Part shown: piece by piece, positions 17,770-26,854 of the stretch | Layout: every line of letters begins with the position of its first letter | Position numbering within the stretch: the first letter of the stretch is position 1 | Source of the DNA: Emticicia sp. 21SJ11W-3 | GTDB lineage: Bacteria; Bacteroidota; Bacteroidia; Cytophagales; Spirosomataceae | Assembly (NCBI RefSeq): GCF_024138715.1 | Contig: NZ_CP092074.1 | Span: 1,674,001-1,738,000, forward strand | Length of the DNA: 64,000 bases | Direction: 5' to 3' | Position numbers and translations under genes: made by a program | Notes under the pieces: generated by a model | What the model was told of the DNA's origin: nothing | Seen by the model: only the letters and a program-made list of their open reading frames with translations | The model's database searches: none

Positions 17770-18535
17770 ATAGCCAGCCAGCCAGTTTGTAGCTTACATA
17801 ACCAATCATTTCTCTGATAATTAAATGGGCAGTACGCATGGGCGATGTATCGGGTACGAACTGAACAAGGGCCCATGTTCTGTTGCCGGAAATGTAATTA
17901 GAGCCATAAGGTGTAACCTTTACTCCGGCTTTGATGAAACAGCCCGTGGCTCTTTTCTGATGAAATGCCGAGGTAATCAGCAGGCAGGTTTCGCCTGCAA
18001 AGTGCTTCCGCAACAGGGCGGCTGTGTTTACGGCATTTTCTCTGGTGTTGGTTGATTGGTCTTCCTTAAAAATGTCTTTCGTCGGCACGCCAGAAACAAC
18101 CAGGTATCTGGCTATCTGGTCAATTTCTCTGGTGGGCCTTTCGCCAAGTATTGGTATCTCGCCGCCACTGATAATGATTTTTTTTATTTTACCAGCTTTA
18201 TACAATTGAATGGCCTGAGCCGCTCTGTCGGCTGAGCCCCCCAGAAATATATTTTCTTCAGGTGTTTTGGCGGTGTTAATTATCCCGCCCGTAAGAAGAA
18301 TGCCGACATCATGAGGCGGCACAGCCGCAATAGATGTTGGTGGTATTTCCCAAAGCCGGGCTATTTCATCAACAAAGAAAGGAGTAGAAATAAAGTAAAA
18401 AAACAGAAGGGCCGCAAGCAGCAGTTTCCTCGATTGGTTTCTGTTTTTTGTAATAAAAGCCAGCACAAGCAGAATAAGTATAATGCCTGCCGGCATAAGC
18501 ACAAAAGCAAAAATCTTTGAAACAATATGAAACAT
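17768..18535 (-). CDS. YdcF/SanA/ElyC-like DUF218 protein
   Basis: 255 residues. Two N-terminal membrane helices (residues ~5-25 and ~33-55) are followed by a DUF218 domain: GILLTGGI opens the Rossmann-like fold, KIIISGGEIP follows, then EDQSTNTRENA and LLITSAFHQKRATGCF, all standard for ElyC/SanA-type envelope proteins. Proteins of this group affect envelope integrity and late peptidoglycan or lipid-carrier steps; the reaction is not established. The stop overlaps the terminator hairpin shared with the convergent gene. Confidence 0.87.
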   Translation of the reverse strand: MFHIVSKIFAFVLMPAGIILILLVLAFITKNRNQSRKLLLAALLFFYFISTPFFVDEIARLWEIPPTSIAAVPPHDVGILLTGGIINTAKTPEENIFLGGSADRAAQAIQLYKAGKIKKIIISGGEIPILGERPTREIDQIARYLVVSGVPTKDIFKEDQSTNTRENAVNTAALLRKHFAGETCLLITSAFHQKRATGCFIKAGVKVTPYGSNYISGNRTWALVQFVPDTSPMRTAHLIIREMIGYVSYKLAGWL

Positions 18536-18650
18536 GCCCTGGCGTTAAATTTGATGACAATATTTGAGAGTTTAACAAGCAATTAACTCGAACTCATAAA
18601 TTAAGCACTTATATTTGCTATTTAACATATTAAGACTAAAAAATAAGAAT

Positions 18651-20087
18651 ATGCTCTCTGTAAAACACCGGACACACCTGTTTCTTATCGCATTTTTGTT
18701 TTCAATTGTCAGCTTATTTGCCCAGCAGCCGGGGCATTCTATTAAAGTAAGGCTCAAAGGTATGCCCGAAGGCCGAACCTGCCATCTGGCGCATTTTTTC
18801 GGGTATAATCAATACATAAAGGTTGACTCGGCCAGGGTAGAAAACGGTATGCTTGATTTTAAAGGCAAAGACCCTCTGAAAGGTGGTATCTATCTGATTG
18901 TTTTATCGCCCACCAAATATTACGATTTTGCAGTTGATGGCAAAGAGCAGTTTATGGAAATAGAGAGCGATACCACCGACTTTGTGGGCAAAGTAAAATT
19001 TAAAGGTTCAAAAGAAAACGATTTACTTTTTACCTACCGCAAGTTTCTGCAAGATAAAAATAAAGAAGCAGAGGCTGTGAATAATGCTGCCAGAGGAAAA
19101 AATGACCCGGCCACCCAGGATAACGTAAGAAAACAAATGGCGCAGATTCAGGCTGATGTTGAGGCATACATGAAAGCCTTTACCAAAAACAATGCCGGCA
19201 CATTTGTAGCAAAGGTTGTAAAAAGCAATGTTGAACCCGAGCTGCCCACAGTTTTACCTAAAAAGGCAAATGGCAGGCCAGATTCTACCTATTTGTTTAA
19301 TTATTATAAAGCCCACTTTTTTGATCATATAGATTTTGCCGATGAGCGCCTGTTGCGCTCGCCTTTTCTGCATTCAAGGCTCGAACGTTACTTTAAAGAC
19401 CTGGTGTATCAGGTAACTGACTCTATCAATAGAGATGCCGACAGGGTTTTGAAGCTGGCTAAGGGAAATACAGAAGTTTACAGATTTGTGCTGTGGCAGA
19501 TAACCAACAAATATGAAAACTCTGAAATAGTGGGGCTTGATGGTGTATTTGTGCATCTGGCTGAAAATTATTATCTGAAAAACGCACCCTGGCTGGATTC
19601 AACCCAGAGAGCTAAATTCAAAGAGAGAGTAGATATAATGAAACCGCTACAAACCGGGCTGGTGTTTCCGCAGTTGATTGTTACTGACTCAACAGGTAGA
19701 GAACACACACCCATGCAAAGCAAAACCAAATATACCGTTGTTTATTTTTATGATCCAGACTGCGGCCATTGCCGCGACTCAGCCCCGAAGCTGGTAAATT
19801 TTTACAACGCTAACAAAGGAAAGGTTACCGTTTACAACATAAGTATCATAAACGACAGGAAGAAAATCAGCAGCTTTATAAACACCTACAAAACCAATGA
19901 GCTGATAAACGTATGGGACACCAGAAACAGATATGTTTATGCAAAAGACTTTGATGTTTACTCAACGCCAACCAATTACATACTTGATAAAAACAAAAGA
20001 ATAATAGCGAGGAGGATTCCGGTAGAAAAAATTGAAGATTTTCTGAATTTCTATGACCGCCAGCAGTCGCAAAAAGTAGCTAATTAA
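18651..20087 (+). CDS. Exported TlpA-like thioredoxin-fold protein (DUF4369/DUF5106 type)
   Basis: 478 residues from the ATG at 18651; a TTG further upstream would place extra residues before a clear signal peptide (LFLIAFLFSIVSLFAQQ). Residues ~25-120 resemble DUF4369 (HSIKVRLKGMPEGRTCHLAH). A helical middle (DUF5106-like) follows, and residues ~340-478 are a thioredoxin fold with CGHC in FYDPDCGHCRDSAPKL. Periplasmic, probably a disulfide reductase or a structural relative. Large families of such proteins exist in Bacteroidota with unclear partners. Monocistronic with a good terminator. Confidence 0.85.
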   Translation: MLSVKHRTHLFLIAFLFSIVSLFAQQPGHSIKVRLKGMPEGRTCHLAHFFGYNQYIKVDSARVENGMLDFKGKDPLKGGIYLIVLSPTKYYDFAVDGKEQFMEIESDTTDFVGKVKFKGSKENDLLFTYRKFLQDKNKEAEAVNNAARGKNDPATQDNVRKQMAQIQADVEAYMKAFTKNNAGTFVAKVVKSNVEPELPTVLPKKANGRPDSTYLFNYYKAHFFDHIDFADERLLRSPFLHSRLERYFKDLVYQVTDSINRDADRVLKLAKGNTEVYRFVLWQITNKYENSEIVGLDGVFVHLAENYYLKNAPWLDSTQRAKFKERVDIMKPLQTGLVFPQLIVTDSTGREHTPMQSKTKYTVVYFYDPDCGHCRDSAPKLVNFYNANKGKVTVYNISIINDRKKISSFINTYKTNELINVWDTRNRYVYAKDFDVYSTPTNYILDKNKRIIARRIPVEKIEDFLNFYDRQQSQKVAN

Positions 20088-20104
20088 CCAAATTTGCCTG
20101 GTCA

Positions 20105-20144
20105 AAAGCAACAGCCACTCATGAGAACGGTTGTTGCTTTTTTT
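20105..20144 (+). terminator. Terminator after TlpA-like gene
   Basis: AAAGCAACAGCC pairs with GGTTGTTGCTTT (one G-T), followed by further T. Confidence 0.88.
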
Positions 20145-20225
20145 ATTATCCGTACACTTTTTTGGTAAGAAAAATTAAGCTCAATATTACGGCAGTGTTA
20201 TCAGATTGATAAAAATGATGCAGAA

Positions 20226-20256
20226 TTTGTAAAAGGCTTTTTTTCTTCTAACTTTG
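20226..20256 (+). promoter_or_regulatory. Promoter of ridA-like gene
   Basis: TTTG at 20226-20229 and TAACTTTG at 20249-20256 with 19 bases between. A textbook Bacteroidota sigma-ABfr promoter, 23 bases before the ATG. Confidence 0.8.
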
Positions 20257-20279
20257 CCCGCCAAATCTTAATAAAATTT

Positions 20280-20672
20280 ATGAGTCGAATCAATATATCT
20301 ACAGGTGCAAAGTGGGAAGACATTGTCGGGTATTCCAGAGCAGTAAAAATTGGTAATGTTATTGAAGTAACCGGTACCGTTGCTACCGATAACAGTGGGG
20401 AGCTTGTGGGTAAAAACGATGTATATATTCAAACCAAGTTTATTATTCTAAAGGCAGAGAAGGTGCTTGAACAACTGGGAGCCAGCCTGAAAGACGTTAT
20501 ACGCACGCGTATATTTACTACTGATATTTCAAAATGGGAAGCCATAGGCAAAGCGCATGGCGAGTTTTTTGGTGTTATAAAACCATGTACAACAATGGTA
20601 GAAGTTAAAGCCCTGATTGGCGAAGATTATCTGGTTGAGATTGAATTCTCTGCCGTGCTGGAAAACAAGTAA
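20280..20672 (+). CDS. RidA/YjgF/YER057c/UK114 family protein
   Basis: 130 residues. RidA proteins hydrolyse reactive enamine/imine intermediates from PLP enzymes. Visible features are the opening strand IVGYSRAVKIGNVIEVTGT, the arginine in DVIRTRIFTTD that in RidA binds the substrate carboxylate, and the late glutamate in YLVEIEFSAVL. It differs from canonical RidA in its N-terminus, so it belongs to one of the Rid subgroups rather than surely RidA proper. Its stop codon abuts the stop of the convergent response regulator gene with no base between. Confidence 0.88.
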   Translation: MSRINISTGAKWEDIVGYSRAVKIGNVIEVTGTVATDNSGELVGKNDVYIQTKFIILKAEKVLEQLGASLKDVIRTRIFTTDISKWEAIGKAHGEFFGVIKPCTTMVEVKALIGEDYLVEIEFSAVLENK

Positions 20673-21323
20673 TCAGACCAGGTGGTTTTTAATAGCAAAA
20701 GCCACCAGCCCTGCTGTATTTTTTACGCCCAGTTTTTCTATCATCCGTAGCCGGTGCCCTTCTACAGTTCTGGGGCTGAGAGACATCTTGTCGCCGATTT
20801 CTACGGTTGAAAGGCCGTCGCAGATGTGCTTCAGAACCTCTTCTTCACGTTCAGACAGGTCTGTTTTATAGTTGAATATTTTCTTTTCCTGTTGGTTCTT
20901 TCTGGTCATTTTGCGCAGCATTACCTTGCTTGCAAAATCGCTGAAATAAGTACCCGTTTCCACTACTTTTTTAATGGCTTTTTCTACCTCTTCGGGGTCG
21001 CTGTCTTTCAGCAGGTAACCGCTTGCGCCTGTCTCCATCATGTGCATCACATATTTGTCTTCATCATGCATAGAGAGTATCAGCACCTTTGTTTTCGGAA
21101 ATTTCTCCTTAACAATCTCGGTAGCTTTCGTGCCATCTAACTGTGGCATCTGAATATCCATCAGAATAACGTCAACTGTTGTATGTTGCAGCTTATGAAG
21201 CAGCTCAAGGCCATTGGTAGCTTCCATTACCACTTCAAAACCGGAAACCTGTTCCAGAATCGAAATCATGCCTTTTCTGAAAAGGCTATGATCATCTACT
21301 ACTGCAATTCTGATATTTGACAT
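20673..21323 (-). CDS. NarL/LuxR-family response regulator
   Basis: 216 residues. Receiver domain 1-120 with phosphoacceptor D56 (VILMDIQMP), acidic pocket D10-D11 and K after SMHDE. GerE-type HTH at ~150-215 (LSEREEEVLKHICDGLSTVE ... SPRTVEGHRLRMIEKLGV). The last gene of a three-gene operon; the cognate kinase lies 9 bases upstream. Target genes are not apparent. Confidence 0.94.
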   Translation of the reverse strand: MSNIRIAVVDDHSLFRKGMISILEQVSGFEVVMEATNGLELLHKLQHTTVDVILMDIQMPQLDGTKATEIVKEKFPKTKVLILSMHDEDKYVMHMMETGASGYLLKDSDPEEVEKAIKKVVETGTYFSDFASKVMLRKMTRKNQQEKKIFNYKTDLSEREEEVLKHICDGLSTVEIGDKMSLSPRTVEGHRLRMIEKLGVKNTAGLVAFAIKNHLV

Positions 21324-21332
21324 AACAAATAA

Positions 21333-22124
21333 CTAAGATAATAACGGAATCTCTATGGTTGAACTCGTTCCTTTGTCCAGAATCGACTGAATAGCAAATG
21401 TGCCATTCACTACGCTCAGACGGCTTTCTATGTTTCGCAGACCCAAACCAGACTTTACGTCTTTTTTTACCGCTTCCAGGTTAAATCCTTTACCGTTATC
21501 AGTGAATACAAAGCTAAGTTTTTTGTTCAGAAGCGACAGCTTGAGGGTTATCTCTTGTGCTTCGGCGTGTTTCAGGGCGTTGTTAACCAGCTCCTGGGCT
21601 ATCCGGTACACAGTCAGTTCAATTTTATTATCAAACCTTTGGGTGTCGTCTATGCCTTCATGGTTAAAAATAAACAGTACTCCGGTGGCTATGTGTATTT
21701 TCTGAATAAACTCGTCAATGGCTATAATTAATCCAAAATCTTCAAGCGTGCTGGGTACAAGTTCGCGCGATATTCTTCGCACCTGGCTGATTGATTCTTC
21801 CAGAAACTCCTTGGTTTGCTGGCCCTGCTCTATCACTTCGCCTGAGGTATCTATTTTTTTTAGTAACTGATTAAAGCTCATCTTGGTTACCGAAAGCATG
21901 GCGCCTACCTCATCATGCAGGTCTTTGGCTATACGGCGTCTTTCAACTTCCTGAACCTCCAGCGACGACTCAAGCAAGCGTTTATGCATCTCGGCCTTAA
22001 GCTCCTGAATATTCATCTTTTGCTCTGCTTGTTTTTTCTTATAATACACCACAAACAAAATGCAAAAGATAATTAGTACCAGAAGCCCCGCGGAACCCAG
22101 AAATATAAGCTGCAGGTCACTCAT
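21333..22124 (-). CDS. Sensor histidine kinase (HisKA_3 type)
   Basis: 263 residues from the ATG at 22124 (MSDLQLIFLG). One N-terminal transmembrane helix (~7-27), then a HisKA_3 dimerisation domain with H70 in RRIAKDLHDEVGA, and a GHKL ATPase with N box (ELVNNALKHAEA) and G boxes (DNGKGF, GLGLRN). It has no sensor domain of its own. Its start overlaps the upstream membrane gene by 8 bases, so that protein is probably its sensor partner. Partner of the LuxR-type regulator downstream. Confidence 0.92.
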   Translation of the reverse strand: MSDLQLIFLGSAGLLVLIIFCILFVVYYKKKQAEQKMNIQELKAEMHKRLLESSLEVQEVERRRIAKDLHDEVGAMLSVTKMSFNQLLKKIDTSGEVIEQGQQTKEFLEESISQVRRISRELVPSTLEDFGLIIAIDEFIQKIHIATGVLFIFNHEGIDDTQRFDNKIELTVYRIAQELVNNALKHAEAQEITLKLSLLNKKLSFVFTDNGKGFNLEAVKKDVKSGLGLRNIESRLSVVNGTFAIQSILDKGTSSTIEIPLLS

Positions 22125-22800
22125 CTTTATGACTGTTGTACAAAAAGTTACTGTAATAAAATGCCAGCGAGACCGTAAAATGGAATACAAAACTAAGGGC
22201 TGAGTTTATTCCCCAGGTAATTTGCGTGGTGGATATGGCCGCCTTTACCAGAAACAAATTTACAAAGAGGCTTCCACCAAAATAGAATAACAGCCCAACA
22301 CTTACCCAAAAGTAGGAAAATTTTGTGATATTTTCGACTTTTAAATCCTGTAGCAGCTCATAGAAATAAGCCAGCACAATTACGAGTATAATCAGACTTG
22401 ATGCTGTGTAGGTATATTGATTAAAAGAGCCGGTATTCAATTTGGTAAGCGAGCCAGAGGGGATTTCAAGAATGGCACAGATAGTGAAAATGAAAGAGGC
22501 TGAAATAATAAATAAACGCCAATATTTATAGTGCAGTAGCCTGTAGTAAAACCATACAATAAGGTAAAAACCCAGTACAGACTGCCAGTTGTAAAAAAAT
22601 AAAGTGTTAAAGTTTTTAAGTCCTGAGTAATAGAGTAAATCTGAGGTTACTCCGAAAGTGTTTCTGATGAGTGTAAGAATAACATACACAGCAAGTATTC
22701 TTAGTTCAGCGCTAAGATATTTTCTTTTAAATAGTATGATTAACGCCGGAATAAGAATACTTACTTCTGAAACCGTTGAAAAGAGCATTAGTCCGTTCAT
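22117..22800 (-). CDS. Polytopic membrane protein of the sensor operon
   Basis: 227 residues with about six to seven hydrophobic helices, beginning MNGLMLFSTVSEVSILIPAL, and a short C-terminal tail ending NSHKDE. No named domain recognised; the layout is like a 7TM sensor. Its stop overlaps the kinase start by 8 bases, which argues for coupled translation and a shared sensing complex. Upstream lies an uncharacterised 157-aa gene on the same strand, 24 bases away. Confidence 0.75.
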   Translation of the reverse strand: MNGLMLFSTVSEVSILIPALIILFKRKYLSAELRILAVYVILTLIRNTFGVTSDLLYYSGLKNFNTLFFYNWQSVLGFYLIVWFYYRLLHYKYWRLFIISASFIFTICAILEIPSGSLTKLNTGSFNQYTYTASSLIILVIVLAYFYELLQDLKVENITKFSYFWVSVGLLFYFGGSLFVNLFLVKAAISTTQITWGINSALSFVFHFTVSLAFYYSNFLYNSHKDE

Positions 22801-22824
22801 TCGATTAGTTTCGTCCTTTTAAAT

Positions 22825-23298
22825 TTAATTTTGGCCGTACGGTGGTTGAGGAGAACCGCCTCCCAGTCCATTGCCATTCGGGTCGTCGCCGTTTCCGCCA
22901 AGGCCAATCATAATGTCATTGCCTTTTTCATCTACCGCAACAAGAAATAATCTTGGCCTCATTTCAGGGTCTCCACCTTCAATTGGCTCTGTAGAAATCT
23001 GGGTTAATCCGGTTTCGGGGTTAATTTTTTCATAGGCAAGTCCGTAATAAACTCTGATACCAACCACTGTGGCTTGTTTTTGGGCAATTGCAATTAAATT
23101 TTCAATGCTTTTGATACCAAAAAACTCTGCATCTCTTATGGTGTTATCAATTATAAATCTCGAATCATAAGAATTTTGTCTGCTAGGTGCAGCCACATCT
23201 TTTTTGAATTGGTTCGAGTAATCCTTTGTAGAAGAAACCGAACATATAGTTCCTATGTTTTCAGCTTCTTTTAGGGAGTAAGGCCAATTTTCTGTCAT
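22825..23298 (-). CDS. Uncharacterised protein, 157 aa
   Basis: Not recognised. No signal peptide or membrane helix. The N-terminal ~110 residues look globular (GIRVYYGLAYEKINPETGL and RPRLFLVAVDEKGNDIMIG suggest beta strands). The last ~25 residues are Gly/Asn/Pro-rich and look disordered. It is the first gene in a run with the membrane sensor, kinase and response regulator, 24 bases upstream of the membrane gene, so it may belong to that operon as an input or output component. That is inference from position. Confidence 0.6.
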   Translation of the reverse strand: MTENWPYSLKEAENIGTICSVSSTKDYSNQFKKDVAAPSRQNSYDSRFIIDNTIRDAEFFGIKSIENLIAIAQKQATVVGIRVYYGLAYEKINPETGLTQISTEPIEGGDPEMRPRLFLVAVDEKGNDIMIGLGGNGDDPNGNGLGGGSPQPPYGQN

Positions 23299-23451
23299 GA
23301 TAGTGAGTTGTTTTAATGGTTAAATAAAAGGATAATTGTTTTGTAGTGTTTTAGAAAACTCACCGAAATATATGAGTTAGTTTTAAAAGAATTGTTAAAA
23401 TACGTAAAAACCCCTGATGAATTAAGTGTTTTTACGCGAAAGCAAAAAATA

Positions 23452-23483
23452 AAACCTCACTATTGTTCACAATAGTGAGGTTT
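23452..23483 (-). terminator. Terminator after cold shock gene
   Basis: AAACCTCACTATTG and CAATAGTGAGGTTT, a perfect 14-bp stem with loop TTCA. It follows the minus-strand csp stop and is flanked by A-rich sequence (T-run on the minus strand). Confidence 0.88.
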
Positions 23484-23515
23484 CTGAAATGAGCTCAATC
23501 GTACTTAGAAAAAAA

Positions 23516-23710
23516 TTATATTTTTTTCACGTTGACTGCATTCAAACCTTTACGGCCTTCGACAACTTCGTATTCAACTGTATCGTTTTCACGAATTTTT
23601 CTGCCGCCTAGTCCAGTCACATGAACGAAGATCTCTTGCCCTGAAGCGTCATCAACGATAAATCCAAAGCCTTTGGTCTCGTTGAAGAATTTTACTACAC
23701 CTGTTTGCAT
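23516..23710 (-). CDS. Cold shock domain protein
   Basis: 64 residues, one cold-shock domain. RNP1 is KGFGFI (residues 13-18) and RNP2 is IFVHV (27-31). A single-stranded nucleic acid-binding RNA chaperone. A long AT-rich leader lies upstream, as is common for csp genes. Confidence 0.93.
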   Translation of the reverse strand: MQTGVVKFFNETKGFGFIVDDASGQEIFVHVTGLGGRKIRENDTVEYEVVEGRKGLNAVNVKKI

Positions 23711-23893
23711 TGAAATTGAAAATTAAAAGAAAATGAAAAATTGAATCGCAATGTACATATTTTTAATGATAGTGCAAGTTTTTTGATAAATTTATTAGGA
23801 CAAAACTCATATTTATTTGCACAAAAATGTATCGGGCTATATTAAAAAATTGTAGTTTTATTGTTTATAAGGATATTATTAGTAGATTCGTAA

Positions 23894-23901
23894 TAACTTT
23901 G
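23894..23901 (+). promoter_or_regulatory. Minus-7 element of pspC-like gene
   Basis: TAACTTTG 12 bases upstream of the ATG, implying a very short 5' leader. Minus-33 not clear. Confidence 0.45.
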
Positions 23902-23913
23902 TGAAAAAAAGAA

Positions 23914-24135
23914 ATGATACGCCTAAGATACCTAGTAGAAAACCAGCTTTTCGGGGTTTGTTCCCGTCTGGGAGAGAAGCTTAACTTCTCAGCAAGTAGC
24001 GTGAGGTTGTATTTTATCTACGCTTCTTTTTTTACCTTCGGTTCGCCGATTATCATCTACCTTGTTCTGGCGTTCTGGATGGAAGCCAGAAAGCATCTGC
24101 GTCGTCATAAAAACCCCACCGTCTGGGAGTTTTAG
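23914..24135 (+). CDS. PspC-domain membrane protein
   Basis: 73 residues. PspC domain: LFGVCSRLGEKLNFSASSVRL followed by a transmembrane helix (LYFIYASFFTFGSPIIIYLVLAFW) and a basic tail. In proteobacteria PspC belongs to the phage-shock envelope stress response. Short stand-alone PspC proteins are widespread and their role is less clear. No pspA is nearby. Confidence 0.87.
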   Translation: MIRLRYLVENQLFGVCSRLGEKLNFSASSVRLYFIYASFFTFGSPIIIYLVLAFWMEARKHLRRHKNPTVWEF

Positions 24136-24249
24136 TGCCGTAAGTATCTTCGTTAAGTATATTGTATTTAAGGGCAGTACTTCGTATTTGCCTATAATGT
24201 TGTTTTTCAGAAATTCGCGTTTTCTTCGTTGCATATAAAGGCAAGTTGA

Positions 24250-24280
24250 TTGGTAATCTTGCCTAAAAAATGTATTTTTG
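24250..24280 (+). promoter_or_regulatory. Promoter of M28 peptidase gene
   Basis: TTGG at 24250-24253, TATTTTTG at 24273-24280, 19-base spacing, 38 bases before the ATG. It overlaps a small hairpin (AGGCAAG 24239-24245 with CTTGCCT 24258-24264). Confidence 0.7.
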
Positions 24281-24318
24281 AAAAAACGAAATCTATAAAC
24301 ACTTCCTGACAGACACGT

Positions 24319-25683
24319 ATGAAGAAAATCTTCTTTCCAATGCTTTTTTTAGCGCACATTGGCTTTGCGCAGCAAAATCCGGACAGCCTGCAAATCAGAA
24401 AAATCTATGATGAGATTCTGACAAAAGGCGAATGTTACAATGTATTGACTTACCTGTGTAAGAATATCGGGCCGCGCCTAAGCGGGTCTGCCGGGGCAGC
24501 AAAGGCTGTGCAATACACCAAAAAAGTAATGGAAGATTACCGTTTTCCAAAAGTGTTTTTACAAGATGTAATGGTGCCGCACTGGGTGCGCGGTGCTAAG
24601 GAAGATGCCTACATTGAAACCGGTAAGGCCAAAATGAAGGTGCCGATTGTAGCCCTGGGTGGCTCAGTTGCTACTCCGCCCACCGGAATTAAGGCAGAGG
24701 TAATTGAGGTGAAAAGCTTTGAAGAACTGAAAGCTTTGGGAGAAGCAAAAGTTAAGGGCAAAATAGTGTTGTTTAACCGCCCGATGGACCCTACCAAAAT
24801 TAATACCTTTGAGGCTTACGCCGGGGCTGTGCAGCAACGTGGTAATGGCGCTTCTGAAGCCGCCAGATACGGTGCAGTAGGTGCTATTATACGCTCAATG
24901 ACTACCCTGCAAGACGATAACCCCCATACCGGAGGTATGAGATATGCACCGGGCATACCAATGATACCTACGGCGGCCATCAGCACTAACGGAGCTGATA
25001 AGCTGAGTAAGCTATTAAAGGAGAACCCGAAATTGAAATTCTATTTCAAACAGAGTTGCGAAACACTGCCCGATGCGCCATCGCACAATGTAATTGGTGA
25101 AATTAAAGGCACCGAAAAGCCGGATGAGATTATTGTAGTTGGCGGGCATTTAGACTCTTGGGACCTTGCAGAGGGCGCCCAGGATGACGGAGCAGGGTGC
25201 GTACAGGCAATTGAAGTATTGCGCACACTGAATGCACTGGGAATAAAACCGAAGCGTACCATACGAGTAGTGATGTACATGAACGAAGAGAACGGTTTGA
25301 GAGGTGGAACCAAATATGCCGACCTGGCCAAACAAAACAACGAAAAACACATTGCAGCCATTGAGTCAGACAACGGTGGTTTTGCACCCCGTGGCTTTGG
25401 CATGGTAGGTACCAACGAGCAGATAGCTAAAGTAGAAGTGTATAAAAAGCTATTGGCACCTTATGGGCTGGCAGAAATTGGCCGTGGTAGCGGTGGGGCA
25501 GATATTGGCCCTTTGGGTAATCAGGGTACATTATTGATTGGTTTCAAACCAGATTCGCAACGGTATTTTGATTTTCATCATGCGCAAACTGATAACCTGG
25601 ATGCCGTTAATGAAAGAGAACTGAAACTGGGTGCCGCCTCAATGGCAGCACTGGTTTACCTGATTGATAAATATGGTCTTTAA
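24319..25683 (+). CDS. Secreted M28 zinc peptidase with PA domain (carboxypeptidase Q-like)
   Basis: 454 residues with a Sec signal peptide (MKKIFFPMLFLAHIGFAQQ). A protease-associated insert occupies ~120-250. The M28 zinc site reads GGHLDSWD (first His/Asp), AQDDGAG (bridging Asp), MNEENG (catalytic Glu pair), ESDNG and, at the end, FHHAQTDN (last His). A periplasmic or outer aminopeptidase/dipeptidase resembling mammalian carboxypeptidase Q. Monocistronic with its own promoter and terminator. Confidence 0.92.
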   Translation: MKKIFFPMLFLAHIGFAQQNPDSLQIRKIYDEILTKGECYNVLTYLCKNIGPRLSGSAGAAKAVQYTKKVMEDYRFPKVFLQDVMVPHWVRGAKEDAYIETGKAKMKVPIVALGGSVATPPTGIKAEVIEVKSFEELKALGEAKVKGKIVLFNRPMDPTKINTFEAYAGAVQQRGNGASEAARYGAVGAIIRSMTTLQDDNPHTGGMRYAPGIPMIPTAAISTNGADKLSKLLKENPKLKFYFKQSCETLPDAPSHNVIGEIKGTEKPDEIIVVGGHLDSWDLAEGAQDDGAGCVQAIEVLRTLNALGIKPKRTIRVVMYMNEENGLRGGTKYADLAKQNNEKHIAAIESDNGGFAPRGFGMVGTNEQIAKVEVYKKLLAPYGLAEIGRGSGGADIGPLGNQGTLLIGFKPDSQRYFDFHHAQTDNLDAVNERELKLGAASMAALVYLIDKYGL

Positions 25684-25692
25684 TGGTATAGC

Positions 25693-25730
25693 AACTGAGC
25701 CCCGTCGGTCAAAGGGGCTCAGTTACTTTT
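25693..25730. terminator. Bidirectional terminator
   Basis: AACTGAGCCCC / GGGGCTCAGTT, perfect 11-bp stem between convergent genes. Confidence 0.88.
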
Positions 25731-26718
25731 ATAACCTTACTATTACTCTTCCCATTTGCCCGCCTTTCAGAATCTTCTTTATTTCTTTGCTTAGGCCTTT
25801 TAGTGTTACGGTTCTGGCAATCTGCTCAATTCCAGTTGGCTTCCATTTGCCGGCCAGGTTCTTCCACATCTTTTTTCGCCATTCAATATCACATTCTGAC
25901 GAGTCAATACCAAACATAGAAATACCCCGCAGAATAAATGGATAAACCGTTGTGGGTAGCTCAGCCGATTGTACCAGCCCGCAAATACTAACAACACCGT
26001 TATATTGCATGGTTTTCAGGATAGTGGCCAGAATTGCCCCACCTACCGTATCTACACAGCCGGCATAGAGGCCTTTCAACAGTGGCCTGCCCGAATGGTC
26101 GTTTACCGCATCCCGATTTAGTACCTCTGTTGCTCCAAGATTTTTCAGGTAAGCAGCGCCTTCTGGTTTACCTGTAACAGCTACGGTTTCAAAGCCCAAC
26201 CTGGCCAGTATCATTACGGCAAAAGTGCCTACACCTCCGGTTGCGCCGGTAACAATTACTTTGCCTTTATCTGGCGTAAGGCCGTTTTGTAATAATTTAT
26301 CTATGCACAATGCGGCAGTCAGGCCCGCTGTGCCAAAAATCATGCTTTCTTTCAGGCGCAGTCCACGTGGCAGCTTTACTACCCATCTGGCTGGTATCCG
26401 AATATATTGGCCGAAACCTCCTGCGGTATTCATTCCTAAATCAAAGCCGGTTACCAAAACTTTTTCGCCCTTGCTGAACTGGTCAGTGGCCGACTCCTCC
26501 ACTATGCCTGCTGCGTCAATACCGGGTGTATGCGGATAATTGCGCGTAACACCTTTATTACCTGATGCCGACAACGCATCTTTATAGTTAAGTGATGAAT
26601 ACTTAACGCGTATTAATACTTCGCCTGGCGGCAGGTCATTAGTAGAACGCTCAATAATCTGATTAGAATAGCTTTTGTCGGCGTTTTCGCTGACATAAAA
26701 TGCTTTAAATGTAGGCAT
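25729..26718 (-). CDS. YhdH/YhfP (AcuI)-type quinone oxidoreductase
   Basis: 329 residues, an MDR-superfamily reductase of the acrylyl-CoA reductase subgroup. GVTRNYPHTPGIDAAGIV, the nucleotide-binding motif VTGATGGVGTFA and the signature near the end (GLSKEIKKILKGGQMGRVIV) fit the YhdH family. Catalytic zinc ligands are absent, as expected in this group. NADPH-dependent reduction of an alpha,beta-unsaturated carbonyl or acyl-CoA is the likely reaction. Divergent from the MBL hydrolase gene. Confidence 0.9.
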   Translation of the reverse strand: MPTFKAFYVSENADKSYSNQIIERSTNDLPPGEVLIRVKYSSLNYKDALSASGNKGVTRNYPHTPGIDAAGIVEESATDQFSKGEKVLVTGFDLGMNTAGGFGQYIRIPARWVVKLPRGLRLKESMIFGTAGLTAALCIDKLLQNGLTPDKGKVIVTGATGGVGTFAVMILARLGFETVAVTGKPEGAAYLKNLGATEVLNRDAVNDHSGRPLLKGLYAGCVDTVGGAILATILKTMQYNGVVSICGLVQSAELPTTVYPFILRGISMFGIDSSECDIEWRKKMWKNLAGKWKPTGIEQIARTVTLKGLSKEIKKILKGGQMGRVIVRL

Positions 26719-26854
26719 ACCAGGCTTGGTTGTTTAAGCAAATATCAGTAAAAGTTTCAATACACCCGCAAAATTTTTGCTTCAAATTACAGGCCTTAGG
26801 CAATGGAACTTTTATAAGGCACTTTGGTTTCTATGTAAAAACCTTGCAATTAAA

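Noticed and set aside
23989-24234. 81-aa minus-strand open frame over pspC-like gene
   Set aside because: Mostly antisense to the PspC-domain gene and crosses its 3' end; no conserved features.
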